In this document: one piece after another, positions 36,127-50,800 of the stretch | Layout: every line of letters begins with the position of its first letter | Numbering within the stretch: the stretch's first letter is position 1 | Assembly (NCBI GenBank): GCA_023079485.1 | Contig: CM041086.1 | Span: 15,632,401-15,696,400 of the forward strand | Reading direction: 5' to 3' | Origin: Archilochus colubris | Taxonomy: Eukaryota > Chordata > Aves > Apodiformes > Trochilidae | Length of the DNA: 64,000 bases | The notes under the pieces: generated by a model | Told to the model about the DNA's origin: nothing | Databases searched by the model: none | The model's input: the letters and a program-made list of their open reading frames with translations, nothing else | Made by a program: the position numbers and the translations under genes

Positions 36127-38288
36127 TGCAGGTACTTAAAAAAAAAAAAGAAAATCTCTTATTGTGTTCTGAGGCAGGCAAGAGCAAAGCAGCAGCACAG
36201 TGTGATGTAGGGAGATGCAACAGTAAGTGAAGCTTAGGTAGTTCTGCTTCAGAGCAGCTGCTAAAATTTTAGTAACCTTTGAGAGCCAACAGTGGACACC
36301 TGTGGGTGATGACCAGAGCCAAGCAGAGAGCAGAGAAAACAAAAAGAAAAAAAAAAAAGAATTAAATTAGTACTGTTACAGTCAGTTCATTAGTTTTAGT
36401 CCTATGACTTCACTTCAAATGCATCAAGACAAAGGAGACTGAAGTAACTGCTTTAAGAGGCATGTAAGCTGCATGACAGAGCAGTGGAGCTCTGGAGGTA
36501 AAAGAGGATGAATCTTTTCCATACTTGTTTGTTGTATCCGCAAATATTTACTTTTCAAAGACTTTTCCCTGCTATCTCTGTTTGAATAGTTCAGGGCTGT
36601 TGAGATGGAGTTTGTCCTTCACATCATAATATTGTGTTTAAGTCACTTGAGCAATGCTACAATTGCGTAATTACAGAGGTCAACAAGCTGCTTTCCCCTT
36701 AAATATTTGTGCTACAGAGAAAAAATGCAGTAGATTTCTTTACTGCTTTTCAGAATATTGTATCAATTTATATTCAGATTAGAACAAGTGTATCTTGACA
36801 CAAAGTCCTCAAAATTCTTCATGTTGTAATCTAAAAATGATGTAATATTCCAAAATGGCTTCATTAACTTTGCCCAGGAACTGGATTTTTAACCTCTTAG
36901 TTTTCAACTATAAATGTCAGACACTTGGAAAGAGATTTCACAAATTTGTTTTTCCCTGTTGAAAAGAAGTAGTTCAATAGAGACATTTCAGAACTCCAGG
37001 TATGGAAAATGGAATCCAATTGGACCAATTTAATCCAATATAAAATATAGCACAATTTGGTAAGGTTTTGTCTGCATGTTAGAAATACTTTCTCATTAAA
37101 GAGAACTGGACCTGAATCAAGACCACAGGTGAGTGGGAGGAAAACAAAAGCATCATAGCAAAGCACACCTGGGCTTAGCCCTCTGGTCTGTAACTGGTCT
37201 GCACTGGCATGTCAAACATATAAGTTTTTATCTTCACCTGGATGACATGCAAACACAGACTGCAAACACATCCTAAACTGTGCACACAGCAGGAAAAATA
37301 AAAGGCCAATGTGAACTAACAAAAAAGCAGCACCTCAGACACCCAGGGGTGTGAGTAATGCCCTGGCTTATTGCAAAATTGGTTGTTGGGATTTTTAATG
37401 AGAATTTAAAAATCTGCAGTTGTGTTGTTGCCAATATCAACAGCATTTAGTGTAATGTAAGATTGAGAGCTGCAGATACTAAAAATAGCATTATCACCAC
37501 ATTAATTTTTTAATTGAGCCCATAGAATAAAATTACAAGTGAATGTATGGTATAATAAACTAAGCTCAGACCTGTGCAGAAAATAAAGCATTCTGAATAT
37601 TTCTTTTTATAAAAAGTGAATGCTATGTTCTTTTAAAATGGATATTATTCTGCTCTAAACTCATCATCATCAGCTGCTCAGAAAATAGTCAAACCTCAGC
37701 AAAAGAGACATAATTTTACTTCCTTAAGCTCCAGTTCTCTAAAATGAAGGTTTACTGATTTAGCCTACAAATCTTGCATGACATTTTAATTCCAGTTAAT
37801 TCAGTGCTCCAGAAGCAGCAGTTGAGCATGTATTTAAACCAGAAGCCAGCCATAAGTGCTCAGACTACAGAAAGAGAGCTTCAGTGCATGCCCATGATTA
37901 GATGCAAAGCTGGAAGTGAAAATAAACCCTCTGGAGAACTCTCACTGCTCTCCACCTTCCAACTAAAAGCATATGACCAGACAAAACGACTTGGATAAAA
38001 ATCAGACTTGTGGGACTATAGGGAATAAACTAATGGGACAGTACCATTGCTTTTATTCAGACTGAAAAGTAGATTTTTCAGTAGTACTACTGGTAAAAAA
38101 TACTAACAAGCAAAGCTGATTAATTTAGAAAGGCAGGAGAGGAATGGGCTCATATTAACTTAAATTCTGTCTTGACAAAAGTCAGTTTTAATTCTTAATA
38201 CACATCATCTGGAAAAACTTGGACCCAAAAATGCAAACTTGTTCATATAAAACCTGCCACTCATGCACACGGACACAGGTATACTTAC

Positions 38289-38335
38289 AAAGTATCTGAC
38301 AGTGATGACGGAGGTTTTTTCAGTGTCTGTTAGAT
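38289..38335 (-). other. ACSL4: candidate ACSL4 untranslated exon 2
   Basis: On the minus strand a near-perfect acceptor (T11, then cctttcttaatatag) is followed 47 nt later by a strong donor (GTAAGTAT). The 47-nt segment lacks an ATG, so it would leave the ACSL4 start in exon 3 as the first good AUG. It is the best isolated acceptor/donor pair I found in the 5' intron. This is inferred from splice sites only. Confidence 0.45.
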
Positions 38336-41300
38336 CTATATTAAGAAAGGAAAAAAAAAAAGTGAGAGGTTGGGAAATTCTTTTTGCCTTGCAGAAAGAA
38401 GGAATCTTTAGAATTTGTACTCATGCTCCTGAAAAAGAATAGCTTATAAATTCAGACAAAAGTGCTACACACTACCCATACAAGAGGAGAGCAATGACAT
38501 TATTAGGAAAGATTAAGCTTGCAAATTACTGTAGACATGAAGACTAAGCTACCCAAAATGAGTTTAATTTTTATGGGAATCTTCCCTGTTGAAACATGTT
38601 ATAAATAAAGCTGTGAAGCAAAATGTAATTTAATTAAATTTTTAAAAAGGCAAGAAATAGACTCTCAGGTTCCATGTGGTCAATTCTTCTGTCTCAGGGC
38701 AGAATTATCATTCTTGATGGATGAATAGAAACAGTAACTCAGGACTATCCATAGCATATTCTGCCCAAGAGTCATAAGGAACATGAAACTGAGTTTGGGT
38801 ACTGAGGTGAGTTTTCCAAACAAAAGTGATGTTACATTGGGAAAAAAAAAAAGCCTATGTGTAACTATACAGATATGGCTTCAAAAAGTCTGCTGCATAC
38901 TTTTCTATTGGACTCCATGGTTTTATATGTAGAAGGCTTTTAACTGGTGTTTAACCAAGTTACATTTTAATAGCCTTCCCCACAAGTCTTACACTTTCAA
39001 TCAAGTGACTGAAAGACTGAAACTGTATTAAAAATCCCATATGAAATTCTCCTGTAACCATTTTCTCTTGAAATATGAAATAAACAGGAGGCACAAGAAT
39101 GCTTTTAGTGTTACTGGCACTTGCATGTGGCTGTATAAGATTTTGATCTGTAATGAAATCATCCCAAACTCGTGCCAAATAAATATTTATCACATTTCAA
39201 AGGTAATGCATAATAGACTGACACAATGAACTTGTGAAAGTACCTCCATTCCAACGCCATTTGGAAGCCAAACTTAGCTATTCAAATTACACCTCATGCC
39301 TTCAATCTCTAATTTAAGGGTAATTAGACTTCACAGGACAGCATGAGGTGCCCTGTTCACATCAATGCACCATCAAGGACACCTTCAAGGCAAGGCCACT
39401 GCATGTTACTGAAATATAACAGTGATGTTCTCAGTAAACTTCCTCTTTCCTCAATTAAAAGGAAATGGAGCAGGCACGTGAGAAATTTCACTGTATCAAA
39501 GCACTTCTGTAATGCTAGAATATTTAGAGTATGGAGTATTTTATAGAGACTTACAAACTTCATGATTTCTTACTTCTTTCTTGTGCCTATTTAGAGGCTT
39601 ATCTACCTATTCTGGAAACAGCAGAGCTTCCAGTGCTTGCTGCAGGAAATGCACAGCAATCGGTGTGTCAGAGGGGATTACAGTCTAAGGAAAAAACAAT
39701 CCCAACAAAACTTGGTGTAGTTTCTCTCCCAGATAGCTGTTTTCAGTGTTTCCCAAGGGTTTTATTCACCTGAATAACCTTCTAACAATGGTAGCTCTAG
39801 ACTAGAGAGTTCACTTAGCATTTACAGTGATTTAGACCCCTCACTCATGATGTAGTATTTTCCTTAATATTATCTGCTGAGTGTTTACAGAAATTCTATA
39901 ATCCAAGCTTATTATAGAAAACAACTGGTGTGAACACTTGCACAAGTAAAATACTGAGTCAGTGCAATAGATGGAAGAGAGAGTCTTTGATTGTAATCTG
40001 ACCTTGTTTTCCTCAATTAAAAATTCTGATAGATAATGTGCAACATTCTATTCTTGTCCTGTAGCCTGGGCCACAGAACAAAGTCTGAAATCACAGGAGA
40101 GAGACTCTGTGTAATTTTTCATTAAGTTACCTTGATCTAAGAAACAAGTGGCAACTGTTGGTTTTGTTTTTTTTTTTAATATAGAAAAATAGTTTTTAAA
40201 TGGTCACAAAAGCTTGAGACTAAGAGCATGGGGCACAGGGACAGGCTTTGTACTTCTAGAAGCAACTATTCATAGGGGAGGAAATGCTCAGTTCTTCTCT
40301 GCATTTACCTATTCAAACAGAACAGAATTTTACCCCAAAACTTACCCAGCATTTGCACACACAACTTGAGTTTCTATGTGTAACTCAAAACCTACAGAAG
40401 TATCTGTGGCTAGAAAATTTATCCTACGCAGTTTAATTTTAATAAGATAGCAAATTATTATCTTTTCTAGGGAAGGTGCTTAATGAGCCCAAGTACAAAA
40501 CACTGCAAAGGTTTAAGATTGGAAGTAAATGAGTAACTGCTTATTGTCTTTCCTTTTCTCTTAAAAGCCTTGCCAGGAATCCAGTTTACTCTGTAATGGA
40601 TGTCTAGAGAAAAAAATACTTCTTTCTCAATCTACTTCAAACATCAACTGCAACTTTTTAAAGGTTTTTTCATTGTTTTATGGAAGTCTGCTAGTACAAA
40701 AGATGACAATATACAGGAAAGGGGTTGTATTCTTGTTTGTGAAGAAAACCTGGAATCTGCAAAGCCAGAAGTTGTTTGGTTTAAAAACAACCCAAGAGGA
40801 AGCATTGGTTCCCCTGCAACTGAGCTCTTGCCACTTGTAATGGAGACACAGTTCTGGCTTTAGCCTAAGCCTAGTGCTCAGGGTTGAGTCCTTTCAGGAA
40901 GTTCTGAATTTTTCCAAAATAATCCACTATGAATAAGTAAAACCTATTTCCAGAATTTCTCTGGCATTCAGACAGATTTGAGCATTCTGGGAACCACAGT
41001 AAGCATTCATAATTTGTAAGAGGAAAGGTGGTTTTACATGATGGAAAGAAAAGTGAGTTGACCCGAATAAATACATGGATTATTAGTGACAGGCAGTTTT
41101 TGGAAGGGAATTTAATCAAATAGCCAGTAGTCCTAGATTTATTTCAGTACTAGAACTGAAAAGCTGGGATGTCAAAACAAAATTAAAAAGACAGAAATAT
41201 CACAAAGCCAGAAAGATGCAGCAAGCTTAAGCACAATAAACAAATGAGTACCAGGCCCTCTACAAATTTTATTTTCCAGCTTTTTATACCAGTCACAAAC

Positions 41301-44300
41301 AAGAATCAGAGAACATTTCTACAGATGAGACAACTGTGATTAAATAGCAAGAGGAGTCAGAACATTCTTGTGACTAATTACAATTTTTGAGGGGTTAGAA
41401 AGATCAGAAGAAGAAAAAATAGGGGAAACGATTCTGTTTTTACATCATATTATGATGTTCTTATGAGAACAAATTCTGCCAACACTAACAGAAGTTACTC
41501 ATGGCAGAAAAAAGTACACAAGGTCTGATTTTTGTTCCTTTCTCAGGGGCAGATTTCTACATATTTTCCTCTTACACAATTCTGTACGTCAGAGGGCAGT
41601 GAAAACTCTTATCAAACACCAGGAGACTTCTGTGCTCTGTCAGTGCAATAGCAGCTCAAAGCCTGAGAACCTTCAAGAGCTCTTACTGCCTCTGTGCAGC
41701 ACAAGTACTGCTGCCCATGTCCCAGCAAACAGGGAGTGGGGAGGGCAGTTTGAGTGGATCTTGATACAAGGCTGGGGTTCCTGTTTAAGTGTATCCATTC
41801 TGTTTGCCAGAGCAAAACACAGTAGGAGATCTTGTTAAGTAGTTAATACAATTTTTACTTAGCTATCAAACAAATCAGATTTTTTATTTCAAGAAAAATG
41901 TTATTGTTGTCCTTTAGTTTCACTGCTCAGTTTTACTACCTCAGGACATATATGCACTTAATGTCAATCAGAAAAAAAAACAAGCAATTTGTAAGCATCA
42001 GATGTTATACATGTATTGCTGCAACAGCCATTGTCACAGAAACCAGCCCAACCACTCTTACTCAGTATTTCTTTATTATCTAACAGACTGGTGTGAAACT
42101 TTCTCCTCTGATCTTGTAACATAAGGTCGAGCAAATATTTGGTGAAAGGGCAAGAGCTGTTTGTGTGCCCCAAGGCAGGATTCCACAATGGAAAACTGTC
42201 CATTCAGAACACACTGAACTGGTAAATATTTCCTTTAGAACCCCCTCTGTTAATTTTGCCTCATTAAAATCTATCCAGAATCTGCACTGTAAATACCTGA
42301 GGCTCATTCACTCCAGTGCTTCCTCTCTGCCTTCTCTGCCTGTACTCTACCTGTACTGGTGATGCTGGGATCAGATGAGGGCACACAAGGTTTCAAAGTC
42401 AATCCAACTGATGCTACAGCACTGTGAATGCTGACAGTCACTGTAACTTCTAGCAAACTCTGGAGTTTCAACACCTTTCAGGGGTAAAGGAAATTAAGTG
42501 AGAAGTCCTTATGTTTCCTTGGCATTTTAGTTAATGAACATGGTAAGGGCTGGTGCCTTGGTCAGGCAGTGTTTTGGAAGAGGATGGAAAGGAGAAAATC
42601 TGCAATTATCACCTCAAAACTAACATCTAAAATATATACTTGGACAAAAATTTAAAAAGAAAATGCATTTTCTACCCTAAAAGAGAAGTATTTACTTCAG
42701 CCTGATCCCCTCAACATATACCCCAATCTCATCTGGCAGTATAGCAGATGTTACTCTTACTCTGATGTTTTGACAGAAAACATAAGTGATCTTATTGTTT
42801 CCACTGAGCTGTATAAAACAAAAAACATGGAAGGGCAAGCAGCATGTCAAGGGCAAATTTTAGAGGATACATGGCCATGAAAGTTCTCCAGCAAAAGTTT
42901 ATGTAAACAGTCAAATAAGAATTGATTATCTCCTTCTTCCCATGTGTAATGCGAAATGGGCAGACTGACCAGGTCAGTGTTGAGCTATGCAATAGTTTTG
43001 CAAGGGAGATTGTGACTTTCATGGCTCTGGAATACATCAATCAAAAGCCCTGTTTGCCACATCATCCATAACCTTTGTCTTGCCTGCAAACAATCCTGGA
43101 GAAATCTGATACCCAGAGTCAAATTATGTCCTAGTGCACATAGTTTATACTAAAACTAGTTTCATACATTACAACAAAGAGGGTTGTGGCTTGCTTTCCA
43201 CATGAAAATCCTGCCTCCTTTGAATGCAGGCTTAGTTCAAGTTCTGGCTTTTTGCAAATACTCTTTTATTTCAGGCAACTTTAGATGGGGGAGGGTGGTG
43301 GTGGTGGTACTGCAGATAAAAAATACAAACCTAAATAGTGTAACTGATATTTTGCTTCCCTGGGCCTACTCATCATTCATTTTTCTATCTTTTCAACTTA
43401 TTGTCAGTATTAGGAACATATGGATGGACAACAGGTTGTTTAAGAATTAGGGTGCTTATCTGCCCTCATGTTATTATCTTGTGCTTCTGATAATCATTTC
43501 AACAGCATCCTTTTACAAGATAAGGGCATTAGGACATGAGGTGGTTTCTGATTTGCAAGTAAAGATAAGAGTAAAGAAAATGTCCCTGGGTAAAAGTTCT
43601 TAAAATTTACCCAGAGACAGTGTACTTATGCTTATGCCTGTTGGGTACAACTTCTTCACTGATTCCCACAGTACAAGCATTCAAATTCAGACTGACAAAG
43701 TCATGGTATCAGGGATGGACAAAGGCAAAAAAAATCATGAATTATGTTACCCTTGCTGCATAGATTAAATATTAACCCTTATTTCCTGGCCTTAAATCTG
43801 GGATGTTCCCAAGCATCTGTACAGCATGACCTAGGAGGAATTGTAGATACTCTTGTGATGATGCATTAGAAAGAAGTCAAATGGCATCTCCCAATATAAA
43901 ATAATATGAAGCTATTACTACATAAGAACGAAAGTTACAAGAAAGTAGGCACCAAATCCTTAATTTTTAAATAGGATTCAGCTAACATATTTTTCTGACC
44001 AAAGCTTAGTAGCATGAACACAGGAGATCCAGTTATTAAAAGGTACTTCCTTTATTTATAAACTTCCTGAAATCCAGCAGCATTGCTCTGAAATAACCTT
44101 TTTGTGAAAGGAGCAGCTCAAAGAGTAAAATGTTAAAGTACAGGAACACAAGTCCAGTCTGGCTGCCAAACATTCAATGTAATGACAGAGATAATCATAA
44201 TCCCTTGTAATGATCTATGGAGAGAGTCCAGGAATATTAACCTCCTGCTTTCTATTGAAATCCCAGCACAACAATGGACTACAACAGCTTCTCCCTTCTC

Positions 44301-44784
44301 CTGTAGTTACTCTGGCAGGTGATACACTTTTTTTTTAACACTGACTGCTGTGTAATTTACCAGACTAAAATTCTAAATATAGATCTGTATTACTTTAGAA
44401 AACCTGTCTCTGCAACTTCCATTTTCACAAGGACTTCTGCCATCAATTTTGTATTTACTTCTATTGCTTTTCAAAAGCTCCAGTATCATCAGTGCCAGTA
44501 GGTTGCTTTCTTCTCAGACACTGGTTATAATCTAGGTAGTGAAATTAATTATCTACTTTAAAAAAAGGGGCAGGAGTAGAAAGGAAGAGGAGTAAACACT
44601 CCTCTTCGTGTACTGCATTAGCAGCCTTTTTCATGCCAAAAAGTGTACAAGGGGCTGGAGAGGGATCTCTCTAAAGTTTGTAGTGTTTTTTTCCAACATT
44701 CTGTGGGGACAATCAACAAGAGGAGCACCACAGCTGGGAAATACACTTGCCTTTTTCTCTTAGGAGCTCACATCCAAATGCTAA

Positions 44785-44823
44785 TTTTTTTTTTTTTTGT
44801 TTGTTTGTTTGTTTGTTTTTTTG
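44785..44823 (+). repeat. T tract plus (TTTG)n microsatellite
   Basis: A T run of 14 followed by about five gttt units and a further T run. Typical short tandem repeat, likely length-variable. Confidence 0.9.
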
Positions 44824-47800
44824 TGACTAAGGAAAAAGAATTGAGCTAATTTGCCATTTGCAGAAATTCTTTCCTTGCAGATGTTCTGATAGACATAGTG
44901 TGCACTTAAAAAATACAAGTTTAAGAAAACTGTTCCCACCCATCACCATTTGAGATTGGTGGCCCCTGAGATTTGAAGCATGAATCATGTCTATTTTTCA
45001 TTTTTATTTTGTAACTTATTAACCTACAGATGAAAATGGTTTGAGAGCATTGGGAGCAAGCATACTTTAATCTTTAGCACCATCCCAGTGTTTGCCAGTG
45101 AAAAAAGTGATTATCTTTTACATGTTTAAGGAAATTAATTTTATTGTGGTCTTAAATTTCAGCAGTGTATTCCTTGCTTTGTGGTGAACACATCCCACCA
45201 TACTGCAGCCAAACATACCTAGATGCATCTCTAGATATCTCTCATCTCTAGATCCACACCTGGAATTCCCAGATACATAAAGATTTACCTGTGAGAGGCC
45301 TTCACACTCCAACTTTTTGCTCACTTCAGACTTTCTGTGACTGAACTTGCTTTCTGCTACTTTCGAGTACTTTGTGAGAGAGAGGGAGCTTTAGGGTGTG
45401 TTTCTTTTAATAATTCTTTGGCAACCCAAGTGTTAATTTTTATATGGACGACCTGGAGATACAGACTGGGGATGAGTTGTACATGGATAATAATGCAGCA
45501 CATACCAATTTAGTCAGGGAAATTTGGGATTTTACCCATCAGCAAGGGAGATAATACTGCTGATGGCATTTCCTGCCAAAGAAAGTAATCTTACTGACTT
45601 ACTATGTCGTAACAGTTCTTTGATTTTATCTGCACTGCAAAGAGGACCTGAGATGACCAAACTAATTTGAGTACATTTTTTCCTACAAGGCAAAGTGCAG
45701 ATTCAAGTAAAATTTAAACACTTTTGTTCCATACTCTGAGCAGTGTTAACACCAAAAAAACAGGAGAACAGTAGAAAAGTATCCCGGACATACACATTCA
45801 TACTGAGAGGAGAACAAGGTACAAACAATTCTTAGACAAGTTTTAAAAAATAATAAATAAATGAGGAAAAAAAGACCTCTGAGCTATGTTTTGAACATAT
45901 GTTTATGCCTTATACACATGCACACACACAGTTATCACACTCCTTATTTTACAGACCCCAACATGCTTGGTTAAGGTGTCCAATTTCAGAGGCAGGCAGC
46001 TTTTGATGTTCTTAATGCAAAACATCCAAGTAGCTTTTGCAAAACAGAGCTGCAAAACCAGCAGAGGACACACAGGGTTGGGTCACAGTCTCATGTGCTC
46101 AGGGCCAAGGTAGGAGAAGGGACAACACAGAGCAAGAGGACTCTGGCCAAGGAGGTGTGTAACCATCTTCACAGGTGGTGCCTGTGCTAAGATGTCCAAA
46201 CCTTCAGCAAAATGGACTAGAACAGCCACAGAGCTTCCTGAAAGGCATTTGTTCCAGCCCTGATGGAAGACATTAAAAAAAAAGTGTGCCTGACTACCTG
46301 CAGCAAACCACACAGCTAAAACTCAAGTGGCTTGATGGGCATGGTTTGACATTTAGGTAAAAAAGCAGGAGTCACAGTAGCAGCTGCAGAAGGAAGAAAC
46401 TGTGAGCAGACAGTAAAGTGGTCTTAGACTTGATAAATTTTGAAGGGTGTCTGAAGAGGAAACTGATGCTGTTGGTCATTCTTCCAACTCATTTTTAGGA
46501 ATTTTTTTCCTTTGAAAAAAGGACAGAAAATGCTTTGTGTGACACTGTATCACAACAACAAATTCATGGTTCGTAATAATAATAAGAAAGAAGGTATTAT
46601 TTAATTTGTTAACAAATGCAGTGATACTCAAAAAGCTGACACTCCACTCCACTTTCAACATAAAAATACAGTCCCCACTTCAAGTGAATCAGTATTTGAT
46701 AGGACAAAGGATTATTTAAGTGCCCACTCCCTACTTGTTGACCATCTTACTGCTCAATAGCACACAAAAAACCCAAGTCACTCTTTACCTTTAATGGAAC
46801 TGCAATTCGAATGTTTCTAGGTAAGCAGGCCAATAAATTCACAAAAAATCTAAAGAAGAAAAAAACAAATCACAAAATTAAAATTCTTGGCATCTCTTAG
46901 GTTAGAAACATCTACAAGCAGACCATTTTCCTGGATTGGTAATACGAGCTTTGTCAGCTGTTTGTTACCATTTGTATAATTGCAAAATACTACCTGGTAC
47001 TTGAAAACAAGGAACAGGCTGGTCATGTACATTACATTATGTCAGGGGATACCACCAGAAATTAATTATATTATCACCCCCAAGTGCTAAATTCTGTGTT
47101 CTGAATGTCTCTAGATATTTGAACTATGTAATATGCTGCCAAAACCTGTGCCTGACAGGAAGTTTTTAAATCTGCTCTAGCTTAAAACCAGCATTATGAC
47201 ATTAGCCTGCATTTAACAGCCTCAACTTAAAGCCTTAACAACCCAGCAGCCAAACCTTTCCTTTCTTAATGATAAATCTACTTCATGCTATGCAAGTAAT
47301 AGAATTATTTTTTCATTTTCAGCTTCTTAAGGAAAGGCAAGCTTAAAATGAAGAGGTAATATATAAGGAATTTGTTGAACTGTTCTGTCTGAGGAACACA
47401 ATGAATTCCCTAGAAAACAGCCAGAGAAACCTTATCCCCTGTGGCCTTTCAGAGAGTGAGTTCCAACACCCTTTACAATTACATCCAGTGTCTGCACACA
47501 GACCACAATTCCACTTGTAGGAAAACAAGTATTAAAACCAGTTGGTGCCATCCTAAAACCTGGTAATTCAAGTATGAAGTAGTATTAGCATACACACAAG
47601 CTATGTTTGTATCTTATTTTCATGCATATATTCCATAAATTACAGTTCAACTGCAGTGAACTGCAGTGAACTGCCCTGCATCTCCAGGTAGCACTGGAAG
47701 GCTTCCCCACAGCCCTCCTCCTCCATCTGCCTCTGCTGACTGCCACTATTCAGCTCCCTCTCCCCATTGCATTCAGGTGGAGTTTGTCCAGATTAAATTA

Positions 47801-50800
47801 TTATTTTCCAAATGACAGTAACTTTTTAAGCAGATGTAGGTTATACCTGAATAACTGCAACATTTTTACACTGGGCACTTGAAAGACTACAGGGGTAGTC
47901 ACCACCTGAGGATTTCCCATGTCATCTGGAAAGAATCTTAACACTTATTTCTGTGATTATCATTCATCAAACCATCTCTGAGTATTCACATAACCTGAAC
48001 TCAGCTCAAGCCTAGAGCAAGCAGCCATCTTCCATCATGTTAGACCAAACTTGCCAGACCCTTGACCACACTGGCTTTTCCAGTCAAGTTTTACAGAACT
48101 GTAATGAACACTCCGAAGGTATTGTTTCTTAGAGGCACGTAGGAAAAAATACACCCAGAAGACCAAGCTTCTTTAAACACTGAGATATACAGCTTCTCTC
48201 CTAGGAGCCTGAACAGCAAGGGGAATGAATAATCCATGAACAAGCCAGACTGAGCACTGACAGTGCCAGAATGGCAAAAAGTAGCACACTCACAAGCAGG
48301 TTTTCTAAGGCACAGCCTTGCTCTGCTCCCTGCTGCAACTCCCACTTTCTCACTCTGCTTTTTGCCGAAAACCAACAAGTTTAGTTTCACTTTCCAGTCA
48401 TTCCTCTTCCCTGTGGTGATGTTTCATAACAAAACCACTTTTGACCAAGCTGCTTGAACAGAGGAGCTGATAAAAACACAAAACTGTTTGCATCCTTATG
48501 AAAATAACAAATAATCTACTTTCATAATGAAAATTAAACACATCTGCTTAACAAAGGCACAAAACCGAGGTTATCTAAAATTCAGTATTAAACTATGCTG
48601 TGTAAATACACAGTATGAATCATGGAAAGCAATGTGCAAAATGAGAAACTAATGGGCTACTATGTACAGACAGAAAATACTCCTCCATCCTCACTTCAGA
48701 CTTCTGTGTCTGCTGCCTAAAGCCCTTGGGCACCACGAACAAGGATCTCTTGATTCTCTTTCATTCTCCCTTTCTACTGCTGTCTCACTTTGCTGTTATC
48801 TGATGTTAGCAGTAGCTGCAGATCCCAACTCTTCTATGTAACACTCAAAGCTATAGGAAAGATTGTTGTAAAACTACACCTCTCCTACACTGTGCAAAAG
48901 AAACCCAGAAAGTGCCATACTAAGAACAGACAAGATATTGCAGAGGTTAGTACTTAAAGCAAATTACTTTCTTGAGTTGACATAAACATGACCTTGGTGC
49001 AATGGAGAGAAGTTTCTGTAACTGGAGTGAAGTTTCACTCCAACAGAGAAGTGAAAACAGCCCAGTGAGCCTGCTGGTTCTCCATCAGTCTTCAACTTTA
49101 GGTTTGTGGCAGCCAGCTCAATCCAAATCTGGGCTGTGGTGATCCCACTTTAACTGTTCCCTTGGGCTGCAAATTTTTTTCAGCAGCTAAATACACATAA
49201 TTTTAAGTAGAGGAGTCATCTGATGTAGCTCCTGGTCCACTCACACAGTGAGTCACAGGTGACAGTACACACAAGTGTCAGTGCAAGGGAGGAAGGGGTA
49301 AATTTGGATTAGTCCAGCTGACACAGAATTATCTGCACATTTATAGCTGGGTAAGCACTTTGGGAAAACTAAAACAGGGCTACAAGCATAAAATAGAGCT
49401 ACTGCTGAAAGAAGGAGCCTCCACCTGTTTATTGCTGTCCCAGTCTCTCCCTCTTTTGCCAGGAGCCAGAGGGAGTGAGTGCTGACTGCAGCTTTTGCAA
49501 GCTTAGTGTGTTCATGGAAGTGCAGTATCAGAAAAAAAAATAACCAGAGGCTGTAGAGTGATAATCAACTTTTACCTTTAGTGAGAGCCAAAAAAGAACC
49601 AAAACCTAAACCCCATTACCAAACACTGAAATGTCTTATTAATGTTATATATTCAACAATACTTTAACACACGGAGTGAATTATTTATTGAAGGTCAAGA
49701 GTTCAAAATCTTCCTAATCCAAAGTGGTTGGATGGAACAGGAGACAGCAGCTGACTACCCAGTGGACACACTAAGCTTGGAAATGAATGAATGCCCTCAT
49801 TCATACATTTTGGGGTTTTTGCTATGAGCAAATTCAGCGAGCAGTGACATGCAGTTCCCAGCTCCTCAAATTTAACTGGCAGATCTGAAGTAGTGACATT
49901 TCATGGGCTGCTCAGCTCCTCGAGCTTCTATAACAGAACATTTGAGAATGGCTCACTAGGTATTACACTTACCAGGTACTTCTGGTAAGGTTATTGCATG
50001 CATTACCACTGTAGAGAAAACAAAGTACTTGACAGATAGCTGAGGCAACATCCAGTGTTTCAGAATCTGACCAGTTACATCAATTTTCTATCAGTTTTCC
50101 TTTTCAGCAAGATACTTGCACTCTCTTATCAGCAAGTATTACAACACGGGCTCCTTTCAGTCTTAACCCTATCTTAATCCTGCAAACTCAAGAGGACACT
50201 GGTGCCAGGCTCATGTGAATGGGAAAAGCCTCACTCAGCCCTGTGTGCCACCTGCCATAAATATGTGAAGTTAGAGCAAATGTTTAGTAGTTACCTTCTT
50301 ATCTGTATCCTAACTTGACAGACAGTGGATTTGTAATCAGATAAGCAATCATTAAGTGGAGACAAAAATTATTTCTATTTTGGGAAAGTTCTTATTTTAG
50401 CAATAGTGTTGCAGATGAAGCTTGCTGTTGACTCCAGTAAGCTGGACATACCGTGAGCAACTGCTCCATTTCCAGAAACACAGCACACCTTCAGCTTTCT
50501 CTTAAAGACCAATAAGAGTCAACTAGTTTCAGCAGTACACATTCTCCTGAACCAAGAAGCATAATTTATATGCTGTAGCAGAGTGGTCAATATAAAACAT
50601 TTTAAAATATCAAAAATTCAAGGACAGGATTCCACAGGTATGTCTGCCTGATGGTGAACAAGGCAGAGATCTGATGGAATGAAGGAATCAGCCCCCTGCC
50701 AGACTGCTTTATATAGCTGGGGACTTCAGGGCTCCACAGCAAGAAATGGGCAAGTTGGAAAATAATCACAGGAAAAGCTGTGGGATGGCATCAGTATGGC

